DNA of 64,000 bases from Nicotiana tabacum (Eukaryota; Streptophyta; Magnoliopsida; Solanales; Solanaceae), in assembly GCF_000715075.1 (NCBI RefSeq), contig NC_134093.1, forward strand, positions 96,518,826 to 96,582,825, given 5' to 3'. Both the position numbers and the translations under genes were made by a program. Below the pieces are notes generated by a model. That model ran no database searches and was not told where the DNA came from. It saw only the letters and a program-made list of their open reading frames with translations. Positions 1 through 15,296 of the stretch are shown in pieces (the first letter of the stretch is position 1; every line of letters begins with the position of its first letter).

Positions 1-113
1 ACATGTGAAATGTCTTTTACTTTTTGATGGTAATGAAATTTGAACTCAAAATCTATTGTTTGCTCAGAAATCATGTCAAATTATGTGACCACGTCATTTA
101 AAAGTTTAAACTG

Positions 114-1861
114 TTAGATATAACACACAGGGCATAGGGTTGAAGAAACTACAGGCACATGTGAAGAATCAAGAAAAGCTTCTGGGAATGACATCAAACA
201 ATCTTCTCTTCTTTGTGGTGACATTGTGGCAACACCAACATTGCTTCCTTGTTGTTGTCGTTGTTGAAAAAGGTTGTTTTGTAAACATGCTGGGTTTGCA
301 AAATTGGCCATGTGAGATGGAAACTCCTTTGCAAATAAGTTATCAGTGTTCAAATTAGAAGCAGCAAGTTTCATAGAAAGAAACTCCACTTGTTTCTGAA
401 GAGATTGAACATAATTGATTATTTCATCTAGCATCCCTGCTTTGCCAATCACTTTGTTGCAACCTGGTACTAAATCTTGTAAACATTTCATCTTCTTACT
501 TATTTTCTCTCTTCTTGCCTGCACAATCATTTAAAAAATAGCCAATTCCTATCAAAATCAACAAATCAAACATGTTTCATTCCAAACTAGCTACGGCGAT
601 TATACTGTCAATTCATATAAGTTAAAACCTACTAATAATCAGTGACGGATCTACATGTTATTTTTGGGTGCTCAAGCACTCATTATCTTTGACAAGATTT
701 AGTAAATTTGTATAGGTAATTATAAAAATATTAAGATAAATATTAAATGAGCACCTATAACTAAACTCTTTTTTCCTTTTCTTTCAGAATTTTTATCGGT
801 GAGCAGCCACGACTTTAAAATCCTGGATCCGCCACTGCTAATAATGTAAAAAGATTTGACATTTTTATGGTAACACTTACTCTCTCTGCTAAGCTGTGGC
901 TATCAGTAGCTTGACCACGGCGTGCTCTAACATGAATATAATCAGGTTTTTTAACCTCTGAAATCTTGGAATTCTCCTTTGCACTTTTCACTGTGATCTC
1001 TGACTTCACTTCCCCTGCTTCTCCTTCAATTTTTCTAGCTTTATATTCATCTTCCTCATAAAACTGCCAAATGAAATAAACAAACAAAAGATACCTTAGC
1101 TTTACATCTTCATTCATAAATATTCAAATTTAAGCGAATTATGCTCAAGCATAAACAACATTTACAACATGGGAAATCGGATCACAAACTATAGAGACAA
1201 AAAACGCCAGGTGTTTTGTTTCATCAGCCTAAGTTTTGGTGGGCAGAATTACCATATACCTTGAGGCGGAGTTAGTATTTAAAGTCTATGGGTTCGAAAT
1301 TCTAATCTTTTGTAAGTTGATGGTTTCTAAATTAATAATTTTTAAATATTTAATAAAATTTTAAAGATAAATATAGTGTTTGAAACCAAAGCTACTGGGT
1401 AGCTCCGCCCCTGCATAAACGATATACCGTGCTAATGGGAGACAACAAGAATAATTATAGTGAGTGCAAATTAGCTCGGATACAACCATTAATAAAAAGA
1501 AAAATTTACAAACCTCTGCTTTTCTCTTCTTGGTTGACGTTTTTGTCATCGATGAATTTGAGAGTGTAGATAAAGATTGATGAGCCAATTCCAGAGAATT
1601 ATTGGCAAAATCAGAGCCTGCCCAAGTTTTTTGTTCACTTCCAAACATATTCAAGCTACGTGAACTTTCGTCCAATTGTGGATCAATCTTGATTGGAAAA
1701 TTCTGAACTTGACTGCAGTCCATAATATGTTCACTAATTAAACTGTTGAAATGAGCAAGATTTTGATTTGGTAAAGAAGAAAGCTGCTGTTGACATTGGT
1801 ATAGACGTTCAAATATAGCTCTCTGCCTTTCAAGAATGCTGATTTCCTCGCAGCCTAACAT
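114..1861 (-). CDS. bHLH transcription factor, CIB/BEE-type (subfamily XII), 3 coding exons
   Basis: The model has three coding exons, 1861-1514, 1063-881 and 518-114, joined in phase 0 by GT-AG introns (donors GTTTGT and GTAAGT, acceptors GGCAG and TGCAG), giving 311 residues. Residues 1-116 are an acidic, Ser/Gln-rich N-terminus. The basic region spans the exon 2/3 junction (DSHSLAER + ARREKISKK) and keeps the H172-E176-R180 E-box contact pattern. The helix-loop-helix follows ([23 protein letters not shown]), then the VEFLSMKLA extension typical of CIB/BEE proteins. By family it should be a nuclear E-box-binding dimer acting in brassinosteroid, light or growth signalling; the exact orthologue is unknown. 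Oddly, the whole HLH and C-terminus lie in one exon. The C-terminus after FLDSS looks unlike relatives, so a further intron and last exon left of the window are possible. Each intron holds a MITE. Confidence 0.85.
640..837. mobile_element. hAT-like MITE in bHLH intron 2
   Basis: A 198-bp element with terminal inverted repeats CAGTGACGGATC / GATCCGCCACTG. It is flanked by a perfect 8-bp target duplication, ctaataat, at 632-639 and 838-845. The short length, lack of coding capacity and 8-bp duplication indicate a non-autonomous hAT derivative. It sits wholly inside intron 2. Confidence 0.85.
1261..1413. mobile_element. MITE in bHLH intron 1 (GGCGGAGCTA family)
   Basis: A 153-bp AT-rich element with termini TTGAGGCGGAGTTAG and AGCTCCGCCCCTG. 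The flanks catatacc (1253-1260) and cataaacg (1414-1421) match at 6 of 8 bases, consistent with a decayed hAT-type duplication. The interior resembles the copies at 3301-3477 and 20847-21036. Confidence 0.7.
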
Positions 1862-1965
1862 GTTGGAAATGCTATTTTTGTCACTGTGAACTTTGTATGA
1901 GTAGAAATCTTAGTTTGTGGTCCTCTGCTCCTTTGGTTTGTGAATCTTGAAAAGATGGAGAGGAG

Positions 1966-1972
1966 ATTTATA
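1966..1972 (-). promoter_or_regulatory. Putative TATA box of the bHLH gene
   Basis: On the minus strand this reads TATAAAT, about 105 nt upstream of the bHLH start codon. That places a transcription start near 1940 and gives a short 5' UTR. The call rests on sequence and spacing only. Confidence 0.45.
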
Positions 1973-1989
1973 CAGATCAGAAGCCATTT

Positions 1990-3290
1990 GGATATGGATA
2001 AAGACAAAGGCAGATACATAATTTAAACAAGATTAGTTCGACTCTAAAAGTTTTTATTGAAATTTATTGTACTTCGGAAATTACTCCTTTTATGTTATTT
2101 TATGTGAAGTTGTATCTATTACCAAGTTTAAAAAATAAATAAAGGTTTTTGAAACTTATGGTTAAATATTTTTGTGAGTAAAAAAATCATACCACTAAGA
2201 ATAAAATGAAAAGTTTAAGTTATATACATCATTAGTATATGAACTTTTACATCATCAGATCAACTTTAACTATGATAGCACGTAACTTGTCTTATTTTTA
2301 AGATTACGAATCGTGCATTTTAAGGAGCCTTACTTGTTGATATCTTTTTAAATGACGTAATAATATAAGAAATTATTCACATTAACAATATATATGTATA
2401 TAACTTAAAATTCATTTATTTTTAAATACAAAAATATCTCTTTCTTATTAAAATAGAGCAAAAAAATAAAGTGACTCATATAAAATAAAACAAAGAAAAT
2501 AAGATTAATGAAATTTTAGTAAATTATACACATAATTTTGAGTTGAGTTTAATGCATTGGCCTCCGAATAAAGGGAGTGAGAGAGAGAGAGAAGGGAAGT
2601 GGGGGCTGCGGCAGGGAGTGGCCATCAAATCGAAGCAAATCAAGAATGTGCTGATAAGGAAAAAGAATGGTGGGGTTGAAGTTGAACGATTGGATACCAA
2701 CTCCTCCCTTATACAAAAAGCCATTATATATTATGAAATTTTTTTTTAGATACATTTGCATATAATTTCAGTAGAAGATGGAGTTGTTAGTTTAGTGTAT
2801 TTATGTCCACTGTATCTTCAATACAACCTCCCATATTTAAAAAGAATTTTGTCACAGCAAATGATCTTTCGCATGAAAATCACACTGCAGGAGTGTATTT
2901 ATGTTGAGAAATTTATTAAATATGTACAAGTATTAAATTTAGATCTCAGCTATTAATACTTGAAGTCGTCGTTTTAAAATTCAAAACCTATAAAGATAAA
3001 ATCTTGACTTCGCCTCTGATACTGTACTGATGCTATTTTAAAGAAATTTATGTGGTTACCCATCAATTGAGACAAACAGCCTATGCCTTATAGATGAATG
3101 GTCCATTCCACAGTATGCTTTAGCAAACAACTTATTAACGTGATAATAAGAAATTGCAATTAATCATTCGATGTTCCTTCTTTCTCTCTTCGCTAATTTT
3201 CAGTGAACAACAGATCATGTTGTTCGGCTCCCTTTCTAATCCAACTAATGAGGAAATGCCTTTGAATGGTCAGATCGTCGACATCCACCA
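1990..3290. other. AT-rich intergenic region upstream of the bHLH gene
   Basis: No convincing gene is seen here. A GA-rich, more GC-rich patch near 2575-2720 has short open frames on both strands, but none has a recognisable domain. The rest is AT-rich low-complexity sequence. Confidence 0.5.
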
Positions 3291-3300
3291 TAGGCTTGAC

Positions 3301-3477
3301 CAGAGGCGGATTCAGAATTTTTAATTTATGAGTTCGAGATTCTAATTGTTTTAAGTTATTGGGCTCTAAATTAATAATTTAAATATATTTAATGAATTTT
3401 TTTAAGACAAGTACTGAGTTCAAATCAAAGCTACTGGTTCGCCCAAACTCGCTCCCGGAACTCTAGCTCCGCCCCTT
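3301..3477. mobile_element. MITE, GGCGGAGCTA family
   Basis: A 177-bp element beginning CAGAGGCGGATTC and ending AGCTCCGCCCCTT. It is flanked by ggcttgac (3293-3300) and ggctcgac (3478-3485), a 7/8 match to an 8-bp hAT-type duplication. It shares interior sequence with the intron-1 MITE of the bHLH gene. Confidence 0.8.
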
Positions 3478-3660
3478 GGCTCGACAAGTTATATCCTCCT
3501 CCTAGATATTTTGAAGGCAATGCTAGGACCTTTTCAATACTGTCCTTTTGAGTAAGGAACGAAGTGAATTTGATCAATAAGGCGGAAATATATAATAAAG
3601 AACCGAAGAGAACATGAATTTTTGAATCTATTGTCTCATGATGAGGAACTTTTTTATTTT

Positions 3661-3760
3661 TGAAAATTCTTAGGGAAACTCGTAGTCGCTACCCTTCAGG
3701 TGTGCATTGGATAACTTGCTCACTATGGAATAGCTCGCAAACTATACATGATATGTAAAC
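3661..3760. repeat. Left half of an unclassified dispersed repeat, split by the copia element
   Basis: A GC-richer stretch containing the motif CGCTACCCTTCAGGTGTGCA. It runs into the copia target site taaac at 3756-3760. The matching right half resumes after the copia 3' LTR at 20651. Its class was not determined. Confidence 0.45.
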
Positions 3761-3774
3761 TGTTGGACTCATGA
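3761..3774 (+). repeat. Copia 5' LTR, first 14 bp
   Basis: The sequence tgttggactcatga equals the first 14 bp of the intact 3' LTR at 20329. The nested element interrupts the LTR directly after it. Confidence 0.92.
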
Positions 3775-4437
3775 TGTCACGATCCAAAATCCGTTAAAGG
3801 TCGTGATGGCGCCGGACACCACTATCAGGCAAGCCAACACTAAATGGTTAATTAAATTCTCATTTTAATATTTTTGAAATCGTAAATTTACTTCAATCTA
3901 ACTAGTAAAATTTGAATTTACAGAATAACAATAATGTTTTCCAATTTCAGTACTGAACATCCCATAATCATCCCAGAACCCGGTGTCACAAGTGCATGAG
4001 CCTTTTCTAAAAATTTAAAATAAAATACAATAACTGTACGGAATACAACTTGGACAGGGAAGAAAATACAATACTCTGAAGGAGACTCTGCTGGCTGCGG
4101 TGCGTCGTATAGAATGCAGCTCACCTAAGTCCCTGCCGTAATCGCGCCTCTGCGCCCACAAAGCCGCTAAACATATGTGTACCTGCACAAGAATGTACAA
4201 CAAGTGTAGCATGAGTACGTAAATCAACATGTACCCAGTAAGTATTCCGCCTAACCCCGAATAAGTAGTGATGAGGAGTCGACTTCGACACTTACTAGTG
4301 GTCCAATAATATCAGGTACAGTAAAAAAGTGAATAAATATGAGACAGAGTAAATATATGAAACAAACAAGTATAAAATATGTGCTACAATTTTTCTCTTT
4401 ACAATTTACTCAAACTCTCATCTGGTAAGTTCTCTCC

Positions 4438-4568
<131 letters not shown>

Positions 4569-4639
4569 GGAAAAACCCTCAGATACACTAGCTTCTTGCC
4601 AAATATTACGCATGATTCCATGAGGATAATATATATAAA

Positions 4640-5040
4640 GGAAGTGCCAAGGCGTACGGCCTGATCCAACATAAAAGTAAACTGTGCACTGCCGAGGGTC
4701 GAACGACACGAACTATAGATGCATCTATTAACCTGCCGAGGCGAACGGCCCGCTCTCATGAGAGTGTGGTACATAAATCCTGCCGAGGCGAATGGCCCGA
4801 TCCCATAAGAGTGGTAGAAGGAAATACCCCGCTCGTGAATCATACGTGCGACGCGGTCAAATATAAATTTAAGGAATCTCTCCGCTCGCGGATCATATTT
4901 GCGACGCTGTCAAATATAAATTTAACATTAAGATGATATCTCTTTCTTGATTCTTTTCAAAAATATGGGAAATTCAGCTTGTAGCCTTTTAAGGAAATTA
5001 CCTCGCTCGCAAAACATACATGCGACGCGGTTACACATAA
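4640..5040. repeat. Short interspersed tandem motifs in the left LTR
   Basis: The motif TGCCGAGGCGAACGGCCCGAT recurs about every 45 bp near 4645, 4690, 4733 and 4779. It is followed by about three copies of a unit built on CGCTCGCGAATCATACGTGCG and ending GACGCGGTCAAATATAAAT. The equivalent block in the right LTR is near 12100-12490. Confidence 0.75.
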
Positions 5041-5899
5041 ATTTCTTAAGATATTATAGCATTACTCAATCCTTTTCGAAATTACGAAGTTCAAATGAAA
5101 CCTTTTAAATCTTAAGTTATTCAATTTCAATTCCTTTCAAAACATTTAATAAGCAAACTCAATCTCGCTCCCTCTCGAGGCAGACAATAAACATAAATCA
5201 ATAACAATATCAACAAGGCATGATGTGAGCCTAAACCTACCCGAACATAGGTATAGCTAGTAGCTATGCACGGACTCTCGTCATCTCGTGCGTACGTAGC
5301 CCCCACAAATAGAAGCACACAATATTTAAGTTTACCTATGGGGTTAATTCCCTCTTATAAGGTTAGGAAGGAGACTTACCTCGCTTCGAAATTCCATAAC
5401 CGGCTCCAAAGCCTTTCTAACACCCCAAACCGATGCCCGTCGCTCCAAAACTAGTCAAATAAGTTGCAACCCAATCAAAATATACTCTAATACTCATAAT
5501 TAATTATTTTATAATAATTTTCAAATCCGTTCGAAAAGTTGATAAAATCACCCTCAGGCCCACGTGCCCGGGTTCTGAAAATTTTCGAAGATAAACTTTA
5601 CCCATAACCCCACGAACTCAAATATATAATTTATTCTCCATTTCATGTCCAATTTCGTGATCAAAATTCAAGAATACCAATTTCTAGGTTTCGTACCAGA
5701 ACCCCACAATTTTTATAAATTTTCATGTTTAATCCATATATAAATCATATATTTAACTCACAATGAATCGAAAATTACTTACCTCATTATAGATGATGAA
5801 ATCTCCTCTTCAAAAGCTCCAAAAATTGCCCAACCAAAATAAAATGTGAAGGAAAATGGCCAAATCCCGTATATAAAACTTCACTGCCAGGTCCGCCCT

Positions 5900-6240
5900 T
5901 CTTCGCGATCGCAGAAAGACCATCGCGATCGCGAAGGCCAAAGACACACTGTCCCCAAATTTCCTCTTCGCATTTGCGTTCCTCATGACGCATTCGCGAA
6001 GCTTTCCGCCCTCACTGCTTCGCGTTCGCATACCCAGCCTCACGTTCGCATAGGCCAAACATCCTCAGGCCCAGTCCTCATTTCCTTCTACGCGTTCGCG
6101 ACTCCCCATCGCGTTCGTGTAGGTTCCTCAAGTTCTTCACCGCGTTCGCGTCTCAACCTTCGCGTTCGCGAAGGCCAAATCCCAACAGCCTCAAAGTTCC
6201 TCTTCGCGAACGCAGGACTCCCTTCGTGTTCGCGAAGGAG
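5900..6240. repeat. CpG-rich block with clustered TCGCGA/TTCGCG palindromes, left LTR
   Basis: Within otherwise AT-rich sequence this block holds many repeats of TTCGCG, TCGCGA and GCGTTCGCG, including the nested palindrome ATCGCGATCGCGA. The same block occurs in the right LTR near 13340-13680, with several CG/CA and CG/TG differences between copies. Confidence 0.75.
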
Positions 6241-7065
6241 GAAACCAGATACCACATATAGCAGCAGCAAATCATTCCGTTTTGGTCCGAAACTACCCCG
6301 AAGTACACCCGAGGCCCCCGGGACCCCGTCCAATCATACCAACCAGTCCCATAACATAACACAAACTTGCTCGAGACCTCAAATCACATCAAACAACATC
6401 GAAATCATGAATCACACCCCAATTCAAACATAATGAACTTTGAAACTTTAACTTCTACAATCGATGCCGAAACCTATCAAATCACGTCTGATTGTCCTCA
6501 AATTTTGCACACAAGTCACATTTGACATTACGGACCTACTCCAACTTTCGGAATCGGATTCTGACCCTGATATCAAAAAGTCCACTTCTGGCCAAACTTC
6601 TCTAAAACCTTCAAATTTCTAGCCTTAGCCAAATGACTCCAAAATGACCTACGGACCTCCGAATCCACTTCCGGACGCGCTCCCAATACCAGAATCACCA
6701 TACGGAGCTATTCCCAGACTCGGAATCCCAAACGGACATCGGTAACATTGAAACCCAAATTTATGAAATTCTTCCAAAATGCCAACTTTCACGGTCCGGA
6801 CATACCCAAGTCCGAATTCATCATACGAACCTGTTGGAACCTTTAAATCCCGATTCTGAGATCGTTTACTCAAAAATCCAACCTTAGTCAATTCTTCCAA
6901 CTTAAAGCTTTCGAAATGAGAATTTTCTTTCCAAATCAACTCCGAACTTCCCGAAATTAAATTCCGACCACGAGTACAAGTCATAATACATGAAGTGAAG
7001 CTACTTAAGGCCTCAAACCGCCGAACGGCGCTCTGGATCTCAAAACAACCGGCCGGGTCATTACA

Positions 7066-7079
7066 TTCTCTCCCACTTA
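7066..7079 (-). other. Polypurine tract of the non-coding LTR element
   Basis: On the minus strand this reads TAAGTGGGAGAGAA directly before the 3' LTR start TGTAATGACCC. It is the expected plus-strand primer and fixes the orientation of the element. Confidence 0.8.
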
Positions 7080-10000
7080 ATCATATGTTCATCCTCGAAC
7101 GTGCTAAGAACTGTTCTGGAGTTGTCCGAAATCACTGATTAGCACCTCGTGCACTTACCCGTGCTACCACCACTCAGTTGAGCACACTGGCTCGAGTAAA
7201 TCTGAAGATTCCCCTTTTGTTTAGTCAAACTAGCCTTAGAGACAAATTCCAACATCCGAAATCTTCTGCTAGGCCTGTTTCCAACATACGATCACCGTAT
7301 CAATCACCACACGATGTACCAGAACATGGCTGCGTACCTTTGCTGAATTCACACCATGAACCGCAACATTCACATGACCATAATAACATCCTCTGATAAC
7401 AATAGCCGAAATTCCACGAATCTGATGCTCGCAATGCACCTCATGACATATATAACTCTTGTTCCAACTCTTACAACACCGCCACGACGGAAGATATGTG
7501 TAGAAATTCATAACCAACTGCAGAGTCAACAAATCATTGAATCTCTCCCTTTGACTAGAATCATCACCCCATTATGAACCAAATAATGGTATTTGCTCTT
7601 TAATATACTTAATATAATCCGATCGTACTGATCCGAGGTCCGAAAATATCTTCTCGCTCAGTATAAGCTGCTCAGGCAACAAGCCACCCTAGACATGACC
7701 AAAAGTCTCATATGATGCCGCAATGTGCCAATAAGCTACCAACTCGAACGTGATACATAAGGAACACGAATCTCTGGAAGGGACTACTCAACCCACACAA
7801 CTAATTAGACAACCGAAAAGGTGTTATGAACCTTCTCCAGAAAATGGAAAGCAAAACACACGAAAATAGATATAGGGGACTGTAATCAACATCCCACTGT
7901 TGCGGCGTGCAACCCGATCCAAACAACATACCCATGGCGGCATGCCACATGATCCACACATAAAATCTACATAAAGAGATATCTACCGAGCTAGAATGCT
8001 CATTACTACAAATACCCGAATATCAGCCACAAGCACGCTAAGTGCATAATACCATCCATGGGGAGACAGATAGCGCCATACGCTACAAAACTCAAGCACA
8101 ACTAAGGTGTGATATATGATTTGAATCTCGAGAGCCATCCTGCTCACATAACACCATCGCTATGCGGAACCTCAACACATAAGAAATTTACCAAGCCGTT
8201 TCACGACTCACACGACACAATATAGTATTACATGAAATAGCCGACGACGAAACGACATCCAACGTCCGAATACTACTCCATAAGGAGCGCTATGCTAAAA
8301 TGAACACATCCAGCCTGATATAGAGCCTATATTCGTATTTAAATCCATCCACCTCAATCCGATTCTGATCGCACCGTACTAGGCTAATAACCTTTCAAGG
8401 ATCCATAATAACCCTTTCTCCCATAATACGCAACAACAACCATCATAACCGGAACAAACTTCCACAGTCCACAACCAAGTGAACCGAGCGCCCTCCAGGC
8501 ATAAATTTTTCAAATTAGCGATATTACAACCCTCTTCATACTGGGTTTAAATCTTCAATCAATAAAGTGACTACATATCACATTTATACAATCTCCCGTG
8601 GGATATGCTCCCATAAACTTCTGCACCAGGTAACAAGTCTATACATTCATACTACCGCCTACACCAACGCTGTAAAGCAATTCAAGAATCTGCATTCAGT
8701 ATTCAAAGCCTCTTCACACTAGGCACCGATCTCAGGTGACACCAAAAACAATGTCAGCTGAATCTAACCATCTGAGTCCTTTCTCGCTCATCTGAGCTCG
8801 TGACATTCTTGTCAACACCGAACCGCAACCTTGATCCTCAACTTCCAAATCACATGCTAATCACCACACTTAATCGTGCCAATGCGCAAGAGCACCAAAA
8901 CAATTTCATCATAACTCCGGAACTACTAATAGGGTAAACACTTCATCATATAGAAATATTTTACTTAGCTCTTTTCAAGAGAACCATCGCAACACGCAAC
9001 CAAATTCCCATGACCAGAGAAAATACAACCCACGAGTAGTGGTTTAAACCACCATAATCCTTCCGGGATCCGTCTACACATAACATGCCATAATGCTCGA
9101 ATGGCCCCAAATGAAATCAATTACGGCGGCCGTCAAACCTCGCACGTACCGCCACAAATCTCATGCACAACTCAGCACGCTGAAGGAGCTGATCATTGCC
9201 ATCATCATGTCGATTCAACCATTGCTAGCCGAACCCGACTTCTCCTAATTTACTCTGGATCTTCCTTAGAAATAACAACAGCTCCTTTATCAATATAACA
9301 AACTCAATCCGCACTCATACTGAGTGACCCCATCTCACGAGACCACATTGCCCCCAAAACCCACGAACCATCTCACACCCTCTTTGTACGCACATCCGCA
9401 TCTTCAACTAGTACACCCATTATGATATTTCCTTTACGATTTTGAAGTTATTTTCTCCCATTCTTCCATTGCTACACCGCATACCGAAGATAACATAGAA
9501 CACTCCAAGCCATTTTTATAATCTGCTGCAACAACTCAATACTAACCCACACTACGGACTCGAAATCCTTAGTCACCACACTTTAACTTTTGAATCCACT
9601 AGGACTGTTGTTGAGAGTCACCCACTCTGACTTGGTCCCGAATATAATCAACTCCCAGGCTCCACTAGCACATGAACGCCCTTTCAAGATGCACCCGGCT
9701 AAATCACTTTCCTTGTAAATCACCTTTACACGAAGCATAAATCCTGAATCTCCCCAAAACCTGAACATGAGTCAATAAGGCCTACTATAGCACACATTCC
9801 TCAATCCTTTGCTCAAATTACCGTTGATGTTCTCTCTTCCTTAGTCAAAATATCCCACCTATATGCTGATAACCAGAAATCTCATAATTAGCCGACCATG
9901 CAATCCAACCGTAGGCGGTGGAACTCTCCCACTTAGCTTGAAGCTACCATTGCATAACTCTATAACCCGCCAAGATTCTTTCTTCATCGTTGAACTGATC

Positions 10001-11194
10001 TTGCACAACCAACTCGCCAAGTTCCTCAAAATTCTTCCATTTGACCTTTCATGAACACTCTGAATCACTAACCATATTCACATATTCGACCTCTTGCCGA
10101 ATAACCAGTAGAATTCTTTCATGACATCCCCATCAACACCACGCAACCGCTAACCTGCTCACAGGAGATAACTCACCTGTGGAAATTCCATGCCGACATC
10201 ATCCAATGCCGCTGCACTAGGTACAATAACTACGAAATCAGTAACCTATCCTGTGCATGTGCTCATTCACTAGCTGTACAAGTCCTTTCACTCCTCATGG
10301 ACATCAACTAAAGGTGTGACAATACATTCCAATCCAAAGTCATGTTGTATCCTTCTTCATATCAAGCAACTCCCTCTTGTCATACCCAATCTTCCTCAAT
10401 ATAGCAGTCAATACTCCAATTTAAGTCCGTAGACCTAGTCACGGTCCACCATGAATCCCAAATCACTCTAAACTTTCTCAAGGTGTGTAGTCATCCTACC
10501 ACAAAACCCATATGCTACCCTGCCCCAAAGGCGAGTCGAAGAAAATCATAACACCGACGAACTTAACACATTCAATCAAGGACGACGACACCACACCTCG
10601 GATGAAGATTCTATCACACTAGAAAATACCAAGCCTCGTTACTCCATCAACCCAAATCTGGACATTCATAGGCCAATTGCTTTTCCTTCGCCGAAATAAG
10701 ATACTGAATCTCGGAACCATGCACTAAGTAAACCTCCTTCCAAGTCATTCACTTCCCCGACACATAGTCAAGCATCCTACCATCACATCAATACTGTGCG
10801 ACAATAACTCTTGAGTATCATAGCAACCTGTGCATAGCCTCAAAGCTCTCAGAAGTACAGTTACTGGGCTGAAATGACAGAATATCCTTCCACAAGGCGA
10901 CGACAATAGTCCAATCAACTACGCAAGGAGAAACATCCCGCACCATATCTATAGTACCATTTACAATTCCTCAATTCCCCATTTACAACCAGCGCTTCAC
11001 GTCGCATAAGAGTGAATGGGAAAGAAATTAAGGCATAAGCCTCAAAGGAATCAAATAGCACGATAAGGAATCGAGAAGAAAAATGCTCCTAACAGCTCTG
11101 TAGCCTCTCGAAGATAAGTACACACGTCTCCGTATCGATCCGCAAGACTCTACTAGACTCGCTCATGACTCGTAAGACCTAAGTGAACCTAGTA
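7080..11194 (-). other. Interior of the non-coding LTR element
   Basis: About 4.1 kb with short scattered open frames and no zinc knuckle, protease, RT or integrase motif on either strand. It is C/A-rich on the plus strand throughout, without internal tandem repeats that I could see. It probably holds only packaging and priming sequences, as in other LARD-type elements. Confidence 0.7.
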
Positions 11195-11205
11195 CTCTGA
11201 TACCA
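11195..11205 (-). other. Primer-binding site of the non-coding LTR element
   Basis: On the minus strand this reads TGGTATCAGAG, complementary to the initiator methionine tRNA 3' end, three bases from the 5' LTR. It shows that 11209-14552 is the 5' LTR. Confidence 0.88.
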
Positions 11206-11208
11206 TGT

Positions 11209-14552
<3,344 letters not shown>

Positions 14553-14557
14553 CATGA

Positions 14558-14864
14558 ACTATTTGGCATCTGGGCCCAAAAGGAAAGACTGATCAGAATA
14601 ACCTTTTATTTATTTTACTTGTAATTGGACCTATTGTAATTACAGAACTGGCCCATTTATATTTTAGTAGTTAACTTGTTCAGATTTACATTGTATTAGT
14701 CATTTGTATTTTGGGCCATATATAATAAGAAGGGTCAACCCATATCACGGCCATCGAGGTCATTTTCTCCAAAACAGATCTAGAAAGATCTTTTCTTCTC
14801 CCTTTTCTCTCACGTAAACCCAAATAAAATTTCTCAAATACCGATCGATTCTCTCATATTTTCA
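14558..14864 (+). repeat. Copia 5' LTR, remainder
   Basis: Continues the copia 5' LTR after the nested element (14553-14557 is the duplicated catga). It aligns with 20343-20650. A TATA-like tatataata lies at 14719-14727. It ends TTTTCA directly before the PBS. Confidence 0.9.
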
Positions 14865-14876
14865 TGGTATCAGAGC
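14865..14876 (+). other. Copia primer-binding site
   Basis: TGGTATCAGAGC, complementary to the initiator methionine tRNA 3' end, abuts the 5' LTR with no spacer. Confidence 0.95.
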
Positions 14877-15296
14877 AAGATTCTAGTCCATCTCGTCCTC
14901 CTCTATCTTTCGAAGTTACCCTCATCGAGTTTCGTTGAAGATTTCAATTCGTGTGGGTAACGATTTGGAGTTCTACATACTGTTTCATTGGATTTCTGGT
15001 TCATTTTTTACTCATCTCAGTGTCTTCTGGCATGTGTTTCTCACTCTTCTTCTTGTGGAGGTTTATCTACATGTTTGCGTAGTTGTCGTTAAGCTCGAGA
15101 ATTCTAGGGTTTTACGACTTCATCCTGTTTCATCAATCGTAGTTGTTGTATTGCTGTGAAGTGTTATTTTTAAGGTCGTACTTCTAATCGCGAAGAAACC
15201 AGTAACTCTGTATATCTCTCCTCTTTGCATGATAATCATCAGATAAGTATTCATTGTTGAATGATATAGTAGCTATGGGATCTACTGATTTTTGAT

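Noticed and set aside
2524..2761. Small gene candidates on both strands near a GA-rich patch
   Set aside because: The overlapping frames have no motifs, splice evidence or conserved pattern.
5846..6433. 195-codon open frame in the left LTR of the non-coding element
   Set aside because: It lies across the CpG-palindrome block and has no domain. The matching frame in the other LTR is broken, so it is compositional.
7178..10068. Several 60-90 codon frames in the interior of the non-coding LTR element
   Set aside because: They are isolated, show no retroelement motif, and lie on both strands with similar lengths, as expected by chance.
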